From: Microcaldota archaeon
Lineage (GTDB): Archaea; Micrarchaeota; Micrarchaeia; Micrarchaeales; Micrarchaeaceae
Reading direction: 5' to 3'
Length of the DNA: 64,000 nucleotides
NCBI GenBank assembly: GCA_021801355.1
Contig: JAJYYB010000010.1
Span: forward strand, 1-64,000
Of this stretch, positions 34,491 to 43,406 are shown piece after piece (the first letter of the stretch is position 1; every line of letters starts with the position of its first letter). Both the position numbers and the translations under genes were made by a program. The notes beneath the pieces are model-generated. The model searched no databases and had not been told where the DNA came from. It saw only the letters and a list, made by a program, of their open reading frames with translations.

Positions 34491-36365
34491 TCACTTCCCA
34501 TTCCCCTTATTTGACTGCTCCCTTCGCTGATCCTGAGCAGCCTGGTTTGCTTTGTCTGCAGCCTCCTTTTGCTGGTTATTGAGCTTTTGCTCGAATGCCT
34601 TGGCCGAAGCGTTTTGCGAAGCGGACGCACGCGCCTGCCCTGATAAGTCCATTAATGGGAATAGAGGTATGTTATTCGGGTTTGATGTATTCGGATTCTG
34701 GTCGTGACTACGTATCCTCTCCATCGCGTTCTTCAGGTCGAAATTCTTGGAGTAGTAGTCCCTTATACTCACCATCGTGTCGCTGTAGCGGTCATCCATA
34801 AGCTTAGTGTTTGGATTGAAGTGTTCCTGCATGTAAACACTGGTATTCAGCTCGAGAGCTTCGTACGCCTTTGGCATCTGGGCCTTGAATGCCTCAGCAG
34901 TGCCTCCCTTAGCTATGAAGTCGTTGAATGTTTTCTTAAGATAGTCGATGTTGCCCTGGTCTGAATTTGCAGCAAAGTTAGCTGCGGGGTTTCTATCGGC
35001 TGCGCTGCCCGACCTAGTTGCCTGCGCGTCAAACCACGCTATCTTCGCCATTGCTACTACGTTCTCTTTGCTGAAGAAGTCTCTCCCCATAGCCATGGTC
35101 TGGTCCAGTGCCTCCTTCGAGAACGTATAGGCCTTTACCTCCTTCGCGGTTTCCTTCATCTGATCTATGGCTTTCTTCGAGTTGTCCGGGAAATTGCTCA
35201 CCTTGCCCATTGTGTCCCTGACTCTTTCCGCGAATGATGCGCCCTGAGCATTGCTGGAAGTAATCTTGCCAGTGCTCGCGGTATTCATCTGGTCGCCGAT
35301 TTTTGTTAGGCCTTCGGCTAACTTGCTTTGCGCATAGTAGTTCAGCATCACGCCAGACAAAAATGCCAGGGGGGTTCTGGGCGCTATATTTTTGGAGGTC
35401 TCAGTGCTCATACCAACTTGCGCCTTGTTTATAAGGTAGTCTGCAGCCCTTATATCGCTGTTCGCCTTCGACCTTGTGGCATTTATTTTGTCTTGCAGAT
35501 TCCTTATGTCATCATTCAGCTTCTTGGTTTCGGTGGCGGATAGATCTTTACCCTGTTTAAGCTCTATCTGTTTCTTGCCAATCTCCGCTTCGAGCTTGGA
35601 CACATCCCTGTGCGCCATGCCGAGAACCGTCTGCTTGTCAATCATCAGGTTCTTGATCTGTTCACCATACTTCAGTATACCTGCGCGGGAAGCAGGATAG
35701 ACCTTGTAGGCGCTTGACTGCGTCTTTGCGTCGACCGACTTTAGATCGTTCTTTAGGGACTTGTTCACATTGCGCTTCCACATGGCTGGCCTGTACCATG
35801 CCCCCCTCTCAATCCCATAGGCCTTGAGGTTGAGCTCGAAAACTTTTTGCTCCTTCTTTGCTGATACCGATTTTATCTTGTCCCATTGCTCCTTGCTGTA
35901 AGGGTTGCCCTTCAGCCCATTTTTGGATGCGAGAGGCGATATATTCCTTGCTGTCCTTTCGCCCATTATGCGCATCGTGGCCATCCTTATCACGCCGACT
36001 TTTGCCTTGTTTGATTGCGCGAAGTATTCTGGATGCATGCCTTTTATTACGCCCTTCGTAGAGTTGATCTGCCGCATCTGGTTAATTTTACGTGGCGCGT
36101 TTTGACCGATGTTGGAAATAGTGCCTCCGTAGCGTTTCCTGGCTGCATTGTTATACTTGAGCCTGTTGGCAGCCGCACCGCCACGGCCCTGGGTGAAGCC
36201 TGCGCCCATGCCTATCATCGCGCCGACTCCGAAAAGCGCGAACAGGTCTGTGCCCCTTGAGAGGCCCGCCGCCGCGGCTATCAGTATCAGTATGATTATG
36301 ACCGGCACCAGTGCGTTCAACGCGCCTAGACTAAGCAGTACTGGAATCAGCATGCTTACCACCAT
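34491..36365 (-). CDS. Large membrane-anchored protein of unknown function
   Basis: 624 aa. Two hydrophobic helices at the N-terminus (about 3-33 and 40-58) are followed by a Gly-rich GFTQGRGGAAANR and a long basic, helical, mostly cytoplasmic-looking region. Coiled-coil character is clear around residues 240-320 (KLEAEIGKKQIELKQ, LNDDIRNLQDKIN). The C-terminus is Gln/Asn/Ala/Lys-rich and disordered. No known domain recognised. It converges with the TrkA-N operon with a 3-nt gap. The promoter is divergent from the ABC permease gene. Confidence 0.68.
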   Translation of the reverse strand: MVVSMLIPVLLSLGALNALVPVIIILILIAAAAGLSRGTDLFALFGVGAMIGMGAGFTQGRGGAAANRLKYNNAARKRYGGTISNIGQNAPRKINQMRQINSTKGVIKGMHPEYFAQSNKAKVGVIRMATMRIMGERTARNISPLASKNGLKGNPYSKEQWDKIKSVSAKKEQKVFELNLKAYGIERGAWYRPAMWKRNVNKSLKNDLKSVDAKTQSSAYKVYPASRAGILKYGEQIKNLMIDKQTVLGMAHRDVSKLEAEIGKKQIELKQGKDLSATETKKLNDDIRNLQDKINATRSKANSDIRAADYLINKAQVGMSTETSKNIAPRTPLAFLSGVMLNYYAQSKLAEGLTKIGDQMNTASTGKITSSNAQGASFAERVRDTMGKVSNFPDNSKKAIDQMKETAKEVKAYTFSKEALDQTMAMGRDFFSKENVVAMAKIAWFDAQATRSGSAADRNPAANFAANSDQGNIDYLKKTFNDFIAKGGTAEAFKAQMPKAYEALELNTSVYMQEHFNPNTKLMDDRYSDTMVSIRDYYSKNFDLKNAMERIRSHDQNPNTSNPNNIPLFPLMDLSGQARASASQNASAKAFEQKLNNQQKEAADKANQAAQDQRREQSNKGNGK

Positions 36366-36441
36366 TCACCCTTAATATAATAGCTTTTTCAAGGTATATA
36401 ATAACTTCTTACATATCAAGATTTTGCTTATCTTGGAAAGG

Positions 36442-36450
36442 AATATATTA
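36442..36450 (+). promoter_or_regulatory. TATA box for the ABC transporter operon
   Basis: AATATATTA ends about 22 nt before ATG 36472, which fits a leaderless mRNA. Confidence 0.5.
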
Positions 36451-36471
36451 GTCCTCTGAGCATTACCGTGC

Positions 36472-38094
36472 ATGGCAGGCCTGATAAGCCTTGTAGCAGG
36501 ACTGGTGCTGGACACCGGGGTCTCCTGGCTGAGGATGTTCGTAGCGCTTTTCCTCTCTGTTATATTCAGCCTTGCCATAGGCATATATGCGGCGCGCAGG
36601 CGGACCGCGGAGCGCATAATACTGCCTGTGCTTGACGTACTCCAGACACTGCCGATACTTACGTTCTTCCCTTTGGCCATAGCCGTATTCGTTTTTGTGC
36701 TGCCCGGATTCATAGGCATAAACGCGGCGGTGGTCTTCCTGATATTCACGAGCATGACATGGAACATCGCCTTCGCCGTATACGAGGCGGTGAAATCATT
36801 GCCAAACGAATTCATAGAGCTTGCCAGGCTTTACAACATGGGGCCCTTTGATCAGTTAAGGAAGATATTCGTACCTGCAGCGATGCCGAGGGTCGTGGAG
36901 CAGTCAGTCCTTTCCTGGTCTATAGGCTTATTTTACCTGGTGACTAGCGAGATATTCTCAACTGGGAACGCTAATTATTCAGTCACTTACGGCATAGGGG
37001 TTGCGCTGACCAAACTGGCCGCCGCCGGCAACTTCGTCGATTATGGCATAGGCATAGCGATATTCGTACTCTTCGTCATAGCCACGAGGTTCCTATTCTT
37101 CGCGCCGTTGGAGAGGCGCTTCACTAAGTACAGCGAATCTGGAGCGCAGCGCAGGCCGAGGACGTTGGGGAGGTCACGCCTTTTGAAGGCGCTGTGGGAA
37201 GGGGGAACAAAGGTGAGGACGGCATTCAGGAGGATAGATGTAGATAAGGAAACATCTCAAAAGAAAAACCTTAAGAGGGGCAGCAGCCTGCTCGTAAGCG
37301 CCCAGGCTGAGTCGCTAAGACCCGGGACTAAGCGAGGCGCCCCCGCGCGTGTGATAACCGCGATGATAGTAGTAGCCGCACTGGTGCTGCTCTATTATTC
37401 AGGTCTGCTGAATTACGCGTTGCTGCAGGACGAGTATCTTACCCTCATAAACCTTGGAGCCACGTTCGCTAGGGTTTGGTTCGCTTTCGCTATAATAATG
37501 GTTATAGCGGTGCCGGTTAGCGTATACCTGGTTTTCAAGAGCAGGCACGAGCACACTTACCTGCTAGCATTCCAGATATTCGCATCGATACCTGCAACCA
37601 TACTGCTGCCGGTAATAGTTGCCTCTTTCAGCGGGACGCCAGACCACAGCGAGGTGGTCGCATTCATAGTTTTCTTCCTTAGCGGCATATGGTACATAAT
37701 CTTCAGCGTGATAGCGAGCGCGAGGACGCTGCCGCAGACCATCTTCGAGGTGAAGAAGGTGTTCGGGGTGAAGGGCGCAAGTGCATGGAGGAACATTTAC
37801 ATAAAGGCCCTTATCCCAGGCATAGTAACTGGCAGCGTGACGGCCATAGCTGCTGAGTGGAACGCGAGCATAGTGGCCGAGTATTTTACTACATCAGGCA
37901 TAAGCAGCGGGTCAAACACGGTGGTATTGAGCTCCGTCCATACCGGCATAGGCCTGCTGCTTGACAGCGCCCTGAACAGCGGAAACTTCACCATAATGAT
38001 ACTCGCACTGGTAAACCTTACGGCGATGATATTAATCATAAATACCTTCGTTTGGAAAAGGTTCTACAGGAATCTCGCGAAGATATACGGTTAG
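36472..38094 (+). CDS. ABC transporter permease, two fused SsuC/TauC-like domains
   Basis: 540 aa containing two complete binding-protein-dependent permease domains. Each has the cytoplasmic loop that contacts the ATPase: EFIELARLYNMGPFDQLRKIFVP (first half) and FEVKKVFGVKGASAWRNIYI (second half). About eleven hydrophobic segments, with a charged linker around residues 220-295. This matches the nitrate/sulfonate/taurine class, but fusion of two permeases is less common. The ATPase follows 3 nt later. No substrate-binding protein gene is nearby, so the substrate cannot be told. Confidence 0.9.
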   Translation: MAGLISLVAGLVLDTGVSWLRMFVALFLSVIFSLAIGIYAARRRTAERIILPVLDVLQTLPILTFFPLAIAVFVFVLPGFIGINAAVVFLIFTSMTWNIAFAVYEAVKSLPNEFIELARLYNMGPFDQLRKIFVPAAMPRVVEQSVLSWSIGLFYLVTSEIFSTGNANYSVTYGIGVALTKLAAAGNFVDYGIGIAIFVLFVIATRFLFFAPLERRFTKYSESGAQRRPRTLGRSRLLKALWEGGTKVRTAFRRIDVDKETSQKKNLKRGSSLLVSAQAESLRPGTKRGAPARVITAMIVVAALVLLYYSGLLNYALLQDEYLTLINLGATFARVWFAFAIIMVIAVPVSVYLVFKSRHEHTYLLAFQIFASIPATILLPVIVASFSGTPDHSEVVAFIVFFLSGIWYIIFSVIASARTLPQTIFEVKKVFGVKGASAWRNIYIKALIPGIVTGSVTAIAAEWNASIVAEYFTTSGISSGSNTVVLSSVHTGIGLLLDSALNSGNFTIMILALVNLTAMILIINTFVWKRFYRNLAKIYG

Positions 38095-38097
38095 CTT

Positions 38098-38871
38098 ATG
38101 GACAGAACCGAAAACGTTGTAGAGCTGCAGAACGTGAGCTTCGCATTCACCAACGTGAGCAGCGGCGAGTACGAGAGCATGATAATAGGAGGCGTCTCTT
38201 TCGCGGCCAAGGATGGCGAATTCATATCTATAATAGGGCCTAGCGGATGCGGCAAGAGCACTCTCCTTAGGATAATAGCCGGGCTGATAGCGCCCAGAAG
38301 CGGCAAGGTGTTTTACTACGGAAAGGATGTCAATGGCCCTACTGACGGGATATCGTTTGTATTCCAGGACTTCGCGCTGCTACCTTGGCTCACCAACATA
38401 GAGAATGTCAAGCTCGGGCTGTCGTCTTCTGGAATGGAGGAGGATAAGCAGGATAAGAGGGCAAAGGAGCTCCTTGATGAGTTCGGGCTGTCCGGATTCG
38501 AGAGAGCCTATCCGAACTCCCTCAGCGGGGGGATGAAGCAGAGGGTAGGCATAGCAAGGGCGATAGCCTCACAGCCTAAGCTGCTGCTCATGGACGAGCC
38601 TTTCAGCGCCCTCGACGCGCTCACGGCCAACTCGCTCAGGGCTGACGTCATGTATATGCTTAGGGACAAGGACATATCAGTAAGCTCCGTAGTATTGGTT
38701 ACGCACAATGTGGATGAGGCGGTGGAGCTGTCGAACAGGATAGTTGTGCTTTCAGGCAGGCCGTCCAGGATAAAGGAAATAGTAAAGGTGGATCTGCCTT
38801 ATCCGAGGGACAAGAGGTCTAACGAGTTCATGGCATTGACGGACAGGATCTACAACCTGCTTACAAAATAG
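38098..38871 (+). CDS. ABC transporter ATPase, NitT/TauT type
   Basis: 257 aa with Walker A GPSGCGKST, Q-loop VFQDFALLPW, signature LSGGMKQR, Walker B LLLMDEPFSALD and the H-loop VTHNVDEAVEL. The DFALLPWLTNIENV segment is typical of the nitrate/sulfonate/taurine group. It lacks the extra C-terminal AAA-associated domain that many archaeal members carry. A gene for such a domain lies immediately downstream on the opposite strand. Confidence 0.94.
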   Translation: MDRTENVVELQNVSFAFTNVSSGEYESMIIGGVSFAAKDGEFISIIGPSGCGKSTLLRIIAGLIAPRSGKVFYYGKDVNGPTDGISFVFQDFALLPWLTNIENVKLGLSSSGMEEDKQDKRAKELLDEFGLSGFERAYPNSLSGGMKQRVGIARAIASQPKLLLMDEPFSALDALTANSLRADVMYMLRDKDISVSSVVLVTHNVDEAVELSNRIVVLSGRPSRIKEIVKVDLPYPRDKRSNEFMALTDRIYNLLTK

Positions 38872-38878
38872 CGAGGTT

Positions 38879-39355
38879 TCACTTGAGCGTCCAGGCATCT
38901 TCGTCTTCCTTGTACTCAAGCAAATTCGTCCTTACGGCCCATTTGAGCAGCATCGACTTGAGGAGCACCTTGTTCATCTTGAAGTCGCCGTGCAGCATTA
39001 TGCCGTTGGCGAGCAGGGCGTGCGTGAGCTCGTCGGTTGAGGCCGTGCCGTTAGAATTAGCGAGCATTTCGAGCGAGGACTTGAATGGCTCTATGCCCTT
39101 TATCTTTTTGGACAGTATCTCCAGGAAGTTGTGCATGTCCATCCTCTTGCCTTCAGGAGTAAGCTTTATTTCGCCTTCATCTACATTGACAAGGCCGAGC
39201 ATCTTGGACGCCTCGATCAACGGAAGCAGGTTGTCAACGTTCTGCTCGGACTCATCGGCAAGCTTAGATACCTCGATTGAACCGCCGTTCTCCTTGATCA
39301 GTATCATCATGCCCCTAAGCAGGCTTATTCCTGCATTTGGCGGGAAGAGTTTCAT
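38879..39355 (-). CDS. Stand-alone AAA-associated C-terminal domain protein
   Basis: 158 aa from ATG 39355 (MKLFPPNAGISLLRGMM). Two winged-helix-like halves and the DMHNFLEILSKKIKGIEPF and VLLKSMLLKWAVRTNLLEY segments resemble the AAA-associated C-terminal domain that archaea fuse to NitT/TauT-type ABC ATPases. Here it is separate and convergent with that ATPase, so it likely regulates the transporter in trans. The frame extends to 39382, but a TATA-like TTAAAAAC at 39386-39394 on the reverse strand supports the shorter, leaderless form. Confidence 0.74.
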   Translation of the reverse strand: MKLFPPNAGISLLRGMMILIKENGGSIEVSKLADESEQNVDNLLPLIEASKMLGLVNVDEGEIKLTPEGKRMDMHNFLEILSKKIKGIEPFKSSLEMLANSNGTASTDELTHALLANGIMLHGDFKMNKVLLKSMLLKWAVRTNLLEYKEDEDAWTLK

Positions 39356-39452
39356 TTTAAGACAGATTAGTATTGAGTGCAACAGTTTTTAAGTTTATAG
39401 TTGGGGGTGCTCGGTCAGAGGCTATTGGAAATTCTACTGTAAGAAACGTTTT

Positions 39453-39953
39453 ATGAAACACATAATCTCTGTAGATACCGACAACCAAGGAATAATTGTC
39501 TCTTATGACAGACGGTCGCATATCAGCGATAACAAAATTCTGAAACCTGTTGCTAGGAAGTCGAAGAAAGTTGTAGATCTAGGAAACGTCACAGTGGATA
39601 AAGGGTTCGATTCAGAAGAGAACCATGAGTGCATAAACGATGCCAAGGGGGCTATACAGTAATACCTCCAAGAAATGAAGATCTCCCTGTTCGGAGAACA
39701 AAAGGCAAGTATAGAAAGAAAATGCGATGTCATTTCCCAAAGAAGATATACGATTAGAGACCCAAAGTAGAGACGGTAAACTCTGTGGAAAAGAGAAGAG
39801 AAAGTTTGGAGATGAATTAATGAGTAAACTCCTGAAAATGCAAAGAAGAGAGATGAAAGTTATTGATATAGTGTATAACATACACCGATACTTGAGTTAT
39901 TCAGTATCAGTGTTCGTAGGATTTCTACAAAGCCCTGCTTTGAAAAGTCTTTA
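39453..39953 (+). pseudogene. Decayed DDE transposase (IS5/IS4-like) remnant
   Basis: An open piece (39453-39662) reads SVDTDNQGIIVSYDRRSHIS and KGFDSEENHECI, the latter typical of IS transposases around the second catalytic Asp. The frame then shifts to IPPRNEDLPV..RTKGKYRKKM and later to KRKFGDELMSKL-like text and VIDIVYNIHRYL, the usual C-terminus of this group, with stop codons between. The 5' half is missing. It lies between the AAA-associated gene and the glycine-rich pilin gene. Terminal repeats were not found. Confidence 0.72.
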
Positions 39954-39990
39954 ATATGCGATATCTATGGCAGCGGGCTTGATGCAGACT

Positions 39991-41625
39991 TTATACAGCA
40001 TGCAAATACACTGAACCTGCCGATCCGGGCGAGCCGGAACCATTACTGGCACTGCCACCATTGCCACTACCTCCGCTGCCATCTACACCACTTCCGCCGT
40101 TGCCATAGGTGCCGCTGCCGCCACTATCCGTGTATCCGCCTGCGCCTCCCCCTCCTCCGCAATCGCCTCCGGATCCACCATAGTATCCACCTGAACCGTA
40201 GCCGCCGCAATTTCCGCCGTTCGCTGTTATAGCTCCGTGCGACAAAATTGAAACGTATGCTATGAACACCGTGCCCCCGTTGCCGCCTGTACCGCCGCCT
40301 CCTCCTCCGCCACTAGAACATCCTTCAGTAAAACACCCCGGGCCGTCGTTTCCGCCTCCCCCTCCTCCTCCGTTGCCGCCGTTTGCATCTATTGTTCCGG
40401 TATTGTTCAGATAATAGGTGTAAATCTCTACTATGCCGCCTCCGTTGCCGCCTCTGCCTCCTCCCCCGCCGCCCGAACCGTCAGTGCCAGTAGTGCTGGG
40501 GCCACCGCCGCAATCGCCGCATGTCACCGTAGCGCCTCCTCCCCCTCCTCCTCCGTTGCCGCCGTAGCCGCCGCTCAGAGACTGACTATACAGATACGAT
40601 GTCCTTGTGCGTCCTGGCGAGCCGCTACTGCCGCTGCCTCCGCCGCCTCCTGATTCGCCCGGGCTGCCTCCACTGCCTCCCGAGCCGCTCGCGTATGTAT
40701 CGTTTATCGTACCTGCATTGTTCAGGTAGCTGCCTGCCGAAATCCAGTGACCATTCTCGTCAATCACGACGCCGCGCTGCACTGTTATGTTGAACGTGGC
40801 ATTCACGTCGCCATTTAGCTGTCCTCCGCAAACGGATGAGAAACTGCTATTGTAAATTATAGTTCCGTCCCATACGCCATTGCATTTGTTGTAATATACC
40901 TGTATCTGTATGGATGTAGTGGATGATGAGGAGGACGTACTTGTTGAAGTGGATGTCGAAGTACTAGTGGATGTGCTTGTCGAGGTAGATGATGACGTTG
41001 ATGTAGTAGAGGTGGAAGTGGTCGATGGCTGGATAGAGGTGGTTGTCTGGGGGCTCGCACCATTAAAGAAATTATCACCGCTCTCCTGCGCAGTTACAGT
41101 AGCAATCTTAGCATAGCCTGTTGGCGACTGACATCCTGGAACAGTGCAGTAACCCAGCCATATGTATCCGGTGAACGGGGACCCGACTGGAATGTTCGAT
41201 GTAGGTATGTCACCCGCATTCGAATATGGGGATGATACGAAATAGAATGTGGTAGGGCTGCTCGAAGGCAGTTGGCCCAGGTTTAGCATGTTGGTGCTAT
41301 AAGCGGTCTGTGATGAAAAATTCTGCGGGAGCCCCGCTGCGCTTATGCTTTCTGCCACAGATGCGACGAAGACCCATGCGTCGTAATAGTCCTGCCCGGA
41401 GTTCTGGCTTATTGTAGCGATTATGCCATTTGAGGCGTAGATCGGATTTGCGCAGCTGAAACTGGGCTGCGCCACGCAGACATTCGGCACACCGGATCCT
41501 CCGTTGAATATGCCAAGCGCGGAAAGGACTGCAACTGCTATGGCGATTATCAGTATCGCCCATCCATAGGTCATCAGGTATTCCATCGCGGACTGGGCTT
41601 TTGATGAGCCTGTTCTGCTAGCCAT
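39991..41625 (-). CDS. Pilin-like glycine-rich surface protein
   Basis: 544 aa. The class III signal peptide is clear: SSKAQSAMEYLMTYGWAI, then a hydrophobic helix, with processing expected at A|Q. Residues about 45-190 form a globular domain with several Cys. A Ser/Thr linker (about 195-235, ST repeats) follows. From about 290 the protein is up to half glycine, with GTIDANGGNGGGGGG-like repeats and scattered Cys, ending at 544. The glycine-rich part may form a beta-solenoid or disordered shield. It is flanked by two decayed transposases, a sign of an accessory locus. Confidence 0.8.
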   Translation of the reverse strand: MASRTGSSKAQSAMEYLMTYGWAILIIAIAVAVLSALGIFNGGSGVPNVCVAQPSFSCANPIYASNGIIATISQNSGQDYYDAWVFVASVAESISAAGLPQNFSSQTAYSTNMLNLGQLPSSSPTTFYFVSSPYSNAGDIPTSNIPVGSPFTGYIWLGYCTVPGCQSPTGYAKIATVTAQESGDNFFNGASPQTTTSIQPSTTSTSTTSTSSSTSTSTSTSTSTSTSTSTSSSSSTTSIQIQVYYNKCNGVWDGTIIYNSSFSSVCGGQLNGDVNATFNITVQRGVVIDENGHWISAGSYLNNAGTINDTYASGSGGSGGSPGESGGGGGSGSSGSPGRTRTSYLYSQSLSGGYGGNGGGGGGGATVTCGDCGGGPSTTGTDGSGGGGGGRGGNGGGIVEIYTYYLNNTGTIDANGGNGGGGGGGNDGPGCFTEGCSSGGGGGGGTGGNGGTVFIAYVSILSHGAITANGGNCGGYGSGGYYGGSGGDCGGGGGAGGYTDSGGSGTYGNGGSGVDGSGGSGNGGSASNGSGSPGSAGSVYLHAV

Positions 41626-41742
41626 ATAATCACGCCATCACGACTGCCTGACTGCCTTAATATAGCCTTTATATCGAAATAATAGCTTAATAACTTAACT
41701 CCGCCACATTCCCAAGTATGAAGTAACCTATTTTAAGCGCTC

Positions 41743-41786
41743 GTGGCGATGTTTTCATCGATAACATGAAAACATTACGACGCCAC
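41743..41786. repeat. Nested inverted repeat before the IS1634-like transposase
   Basis: GTTTTCAT (41751-41758) pairs with ATGAAAAC (41766-41773), enclosed by GTGGCG (41743-41748) and CGCCAC (41781-41786). It lies at the 5' edge of the transposase frame. It could be an IS end structure or a hairpin limiting read-through into the transposase. Confidence 0.5.
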
Positions 41787-43145
41787 TGGGCGGCATATGT
41801 GTAGTAGACAAGGCAGAAAAGGATTTCGGTCTGATATCCAAAGTGTTTGGAGGGATATTATCAGCAGTTGATGTTGGCAGAGTAAAAGTACTACTCAACA
41901 ACCGCTTGACGTATGCGACGTCAGTTAGGCAGATCCCAAATACAATATCCAAAGAAACGTGCACCCTTCTCGGTGCGACGCACGTATCAGAAAGGGCATT
42001 GGGTCGCACTGTCGCGAAGGTCGGACATGCCGCAACGCTAATCATAGAAAACTACCAAGATCTGATAAAAGATGACAATCGTGTAGACGGTAACCAGAAT
42101 ATTGACTGGTCGTCAGTATTCTTTGAGGGGAAGAAGGCAGCGATGGCTGAATACGGTTATTCGAGAGACAAACGGCCGGACAAGAAGCGGATAACGTTTG
42201 GTATATCAACGGGAATTAATGGCGTACCATCAGCGTTGACCATACAGAATGGCAATGTCAAGGACAAGAAACACTTCAACGAGACGTATAGAATGGTGAA
42301 AAGGATTAGTGATAGAGGCGCACTTTTCATATTCAATGCAGGGGCGAACACCGGAACAAACAAAGAGAGGATACTTGACGACGGCTTCAATTACCTTACT
42401 TTGAAACCAAAAACCCAATGTGTTTATAAAAGGTACATATCACAGTTCAAAACCTCGGCGAAGGTGCAATCCAAAATAGGTAAGAAGGTGTACACTGAGG
42501 CGAAGATTTTCGATGGCATTGAGTACCAGTATGTCCATTTTTCAAAACGACTTCTAGAAGATCAACTGTTTAAGAAACAGCGGAAATTCGAGATGGAGCT
42601 GGAGAAAGGCAATGAACTCATGAAAAAGGCGGCGAAGAAAAAGGCCGTGAACAGATACCCTTCCGAGAAAGGATGGATAGAGCTTTATCCGGAACTGCAG
42701 CGAACGCTGAAATGGATAGAGAATCCGTACATAACCGGCATCGAAGGGTTCTTCATACTGGAAAGTTCCGTTGATGCCGAACCTGAAGCGATGCTCAGGA
42801 TATACAAACAGCGCGATGCAGCAGAAAAATTTGTTAGGAATCTCAAGGAGGGGGGTGGAACTACGGCCGATTAGGCACTGGACGAAATACGCGATAATAG
42901 GCGCGATAGTGATTGCGTTCCTCGCGGAATCCATTATAAATCTGACACTGCTTTCCTGTAAAAATCCTCTCGTCAAGAACGTAAAACTCATCAAAAAATT
43001 CCTGACAAATCTGACACCTACATCCATTTATCCCGAAGGCAGGTTCAAATTTCAGGTCGTGAGCAACATTTCTGCTCAAATGCACGCGATTTTCAGGGAT
43101 TTTCTGGGAAAATACCGTACGGAGGACCTGAATTTGCGCTGGTAA
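41765..43145 (+). pseudogene. Inactive IS1634-like DDE transposase
   Basis: The open frame from about 41765 (LGGICVVDKAEKDFGL) to 42874, plus a C-terminal part in another frame to 43145 (ELRPIRHWTKYAI), make one transposase of about 460 aa. The DWSSVFFEGKKAAMAEYGYS segment holds the first catalytic Asp and RDAAEKFVRNLKEG the Glu. The expected second Asp is Asn (LFIFNAGANTG). The frame breaks at a six-G run (42847-42856), where one G fewer restores it. Two independent defects indicate a dead element. Confidence 0.8.
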
Positions 43146-43267
43146 ACCCGATTTGGCGAACTGATTTACGCAATGAGATTAGAGGAACGAATGTCATTTG
43201 GCGAGGTTAGGTTCCATGACAACATGGCTTTTCCACTCCCCAAGGTCTATTGCAATTTCCATGTTCG

Positions 43268-43321
43268 CACCTGTTTACACATCACGCCGCAACATTATCT
43301 GACTTGTTGCGGCGTCAGGTG
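43268..43321. repeat. Perfect long hairpin downstream of the transposase remnant
   Basis: CGCCGCAAC (43285-43293) pairs with GTTGCGGCG (43306-43314), and an outer CACCTG (43268-43273) with CAGGTG (43316-43321). It lies in the 261-bp gap between the transposase and carS. The rest of this gap shows no gene. It may be an IS terminus, a terminator between convergent genes, or a small structured RNA. Confidence 0.5.
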
Positions 43322-43406
43322 CTAGGAGGAGAAATCAATGATGACGGTCTAAAGGATGTGGGATTTCCCGCTCACTCTGTTAATTTACTTACATGATGTT
43401 TTGTCT

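Noticed and set aside
40910-41116. Acidic Val/Asp repeat ORF on + strand
   Set aside because: It is the antisense of the Ser/Thr linker of the glycine-rich pilin gene.
42771-43145. Independent 124-codon gene
   Set aside because: Its text continues the IS1634-like transposase in another frame after a G-run indel. It is the C-terminus of that pseudogene.
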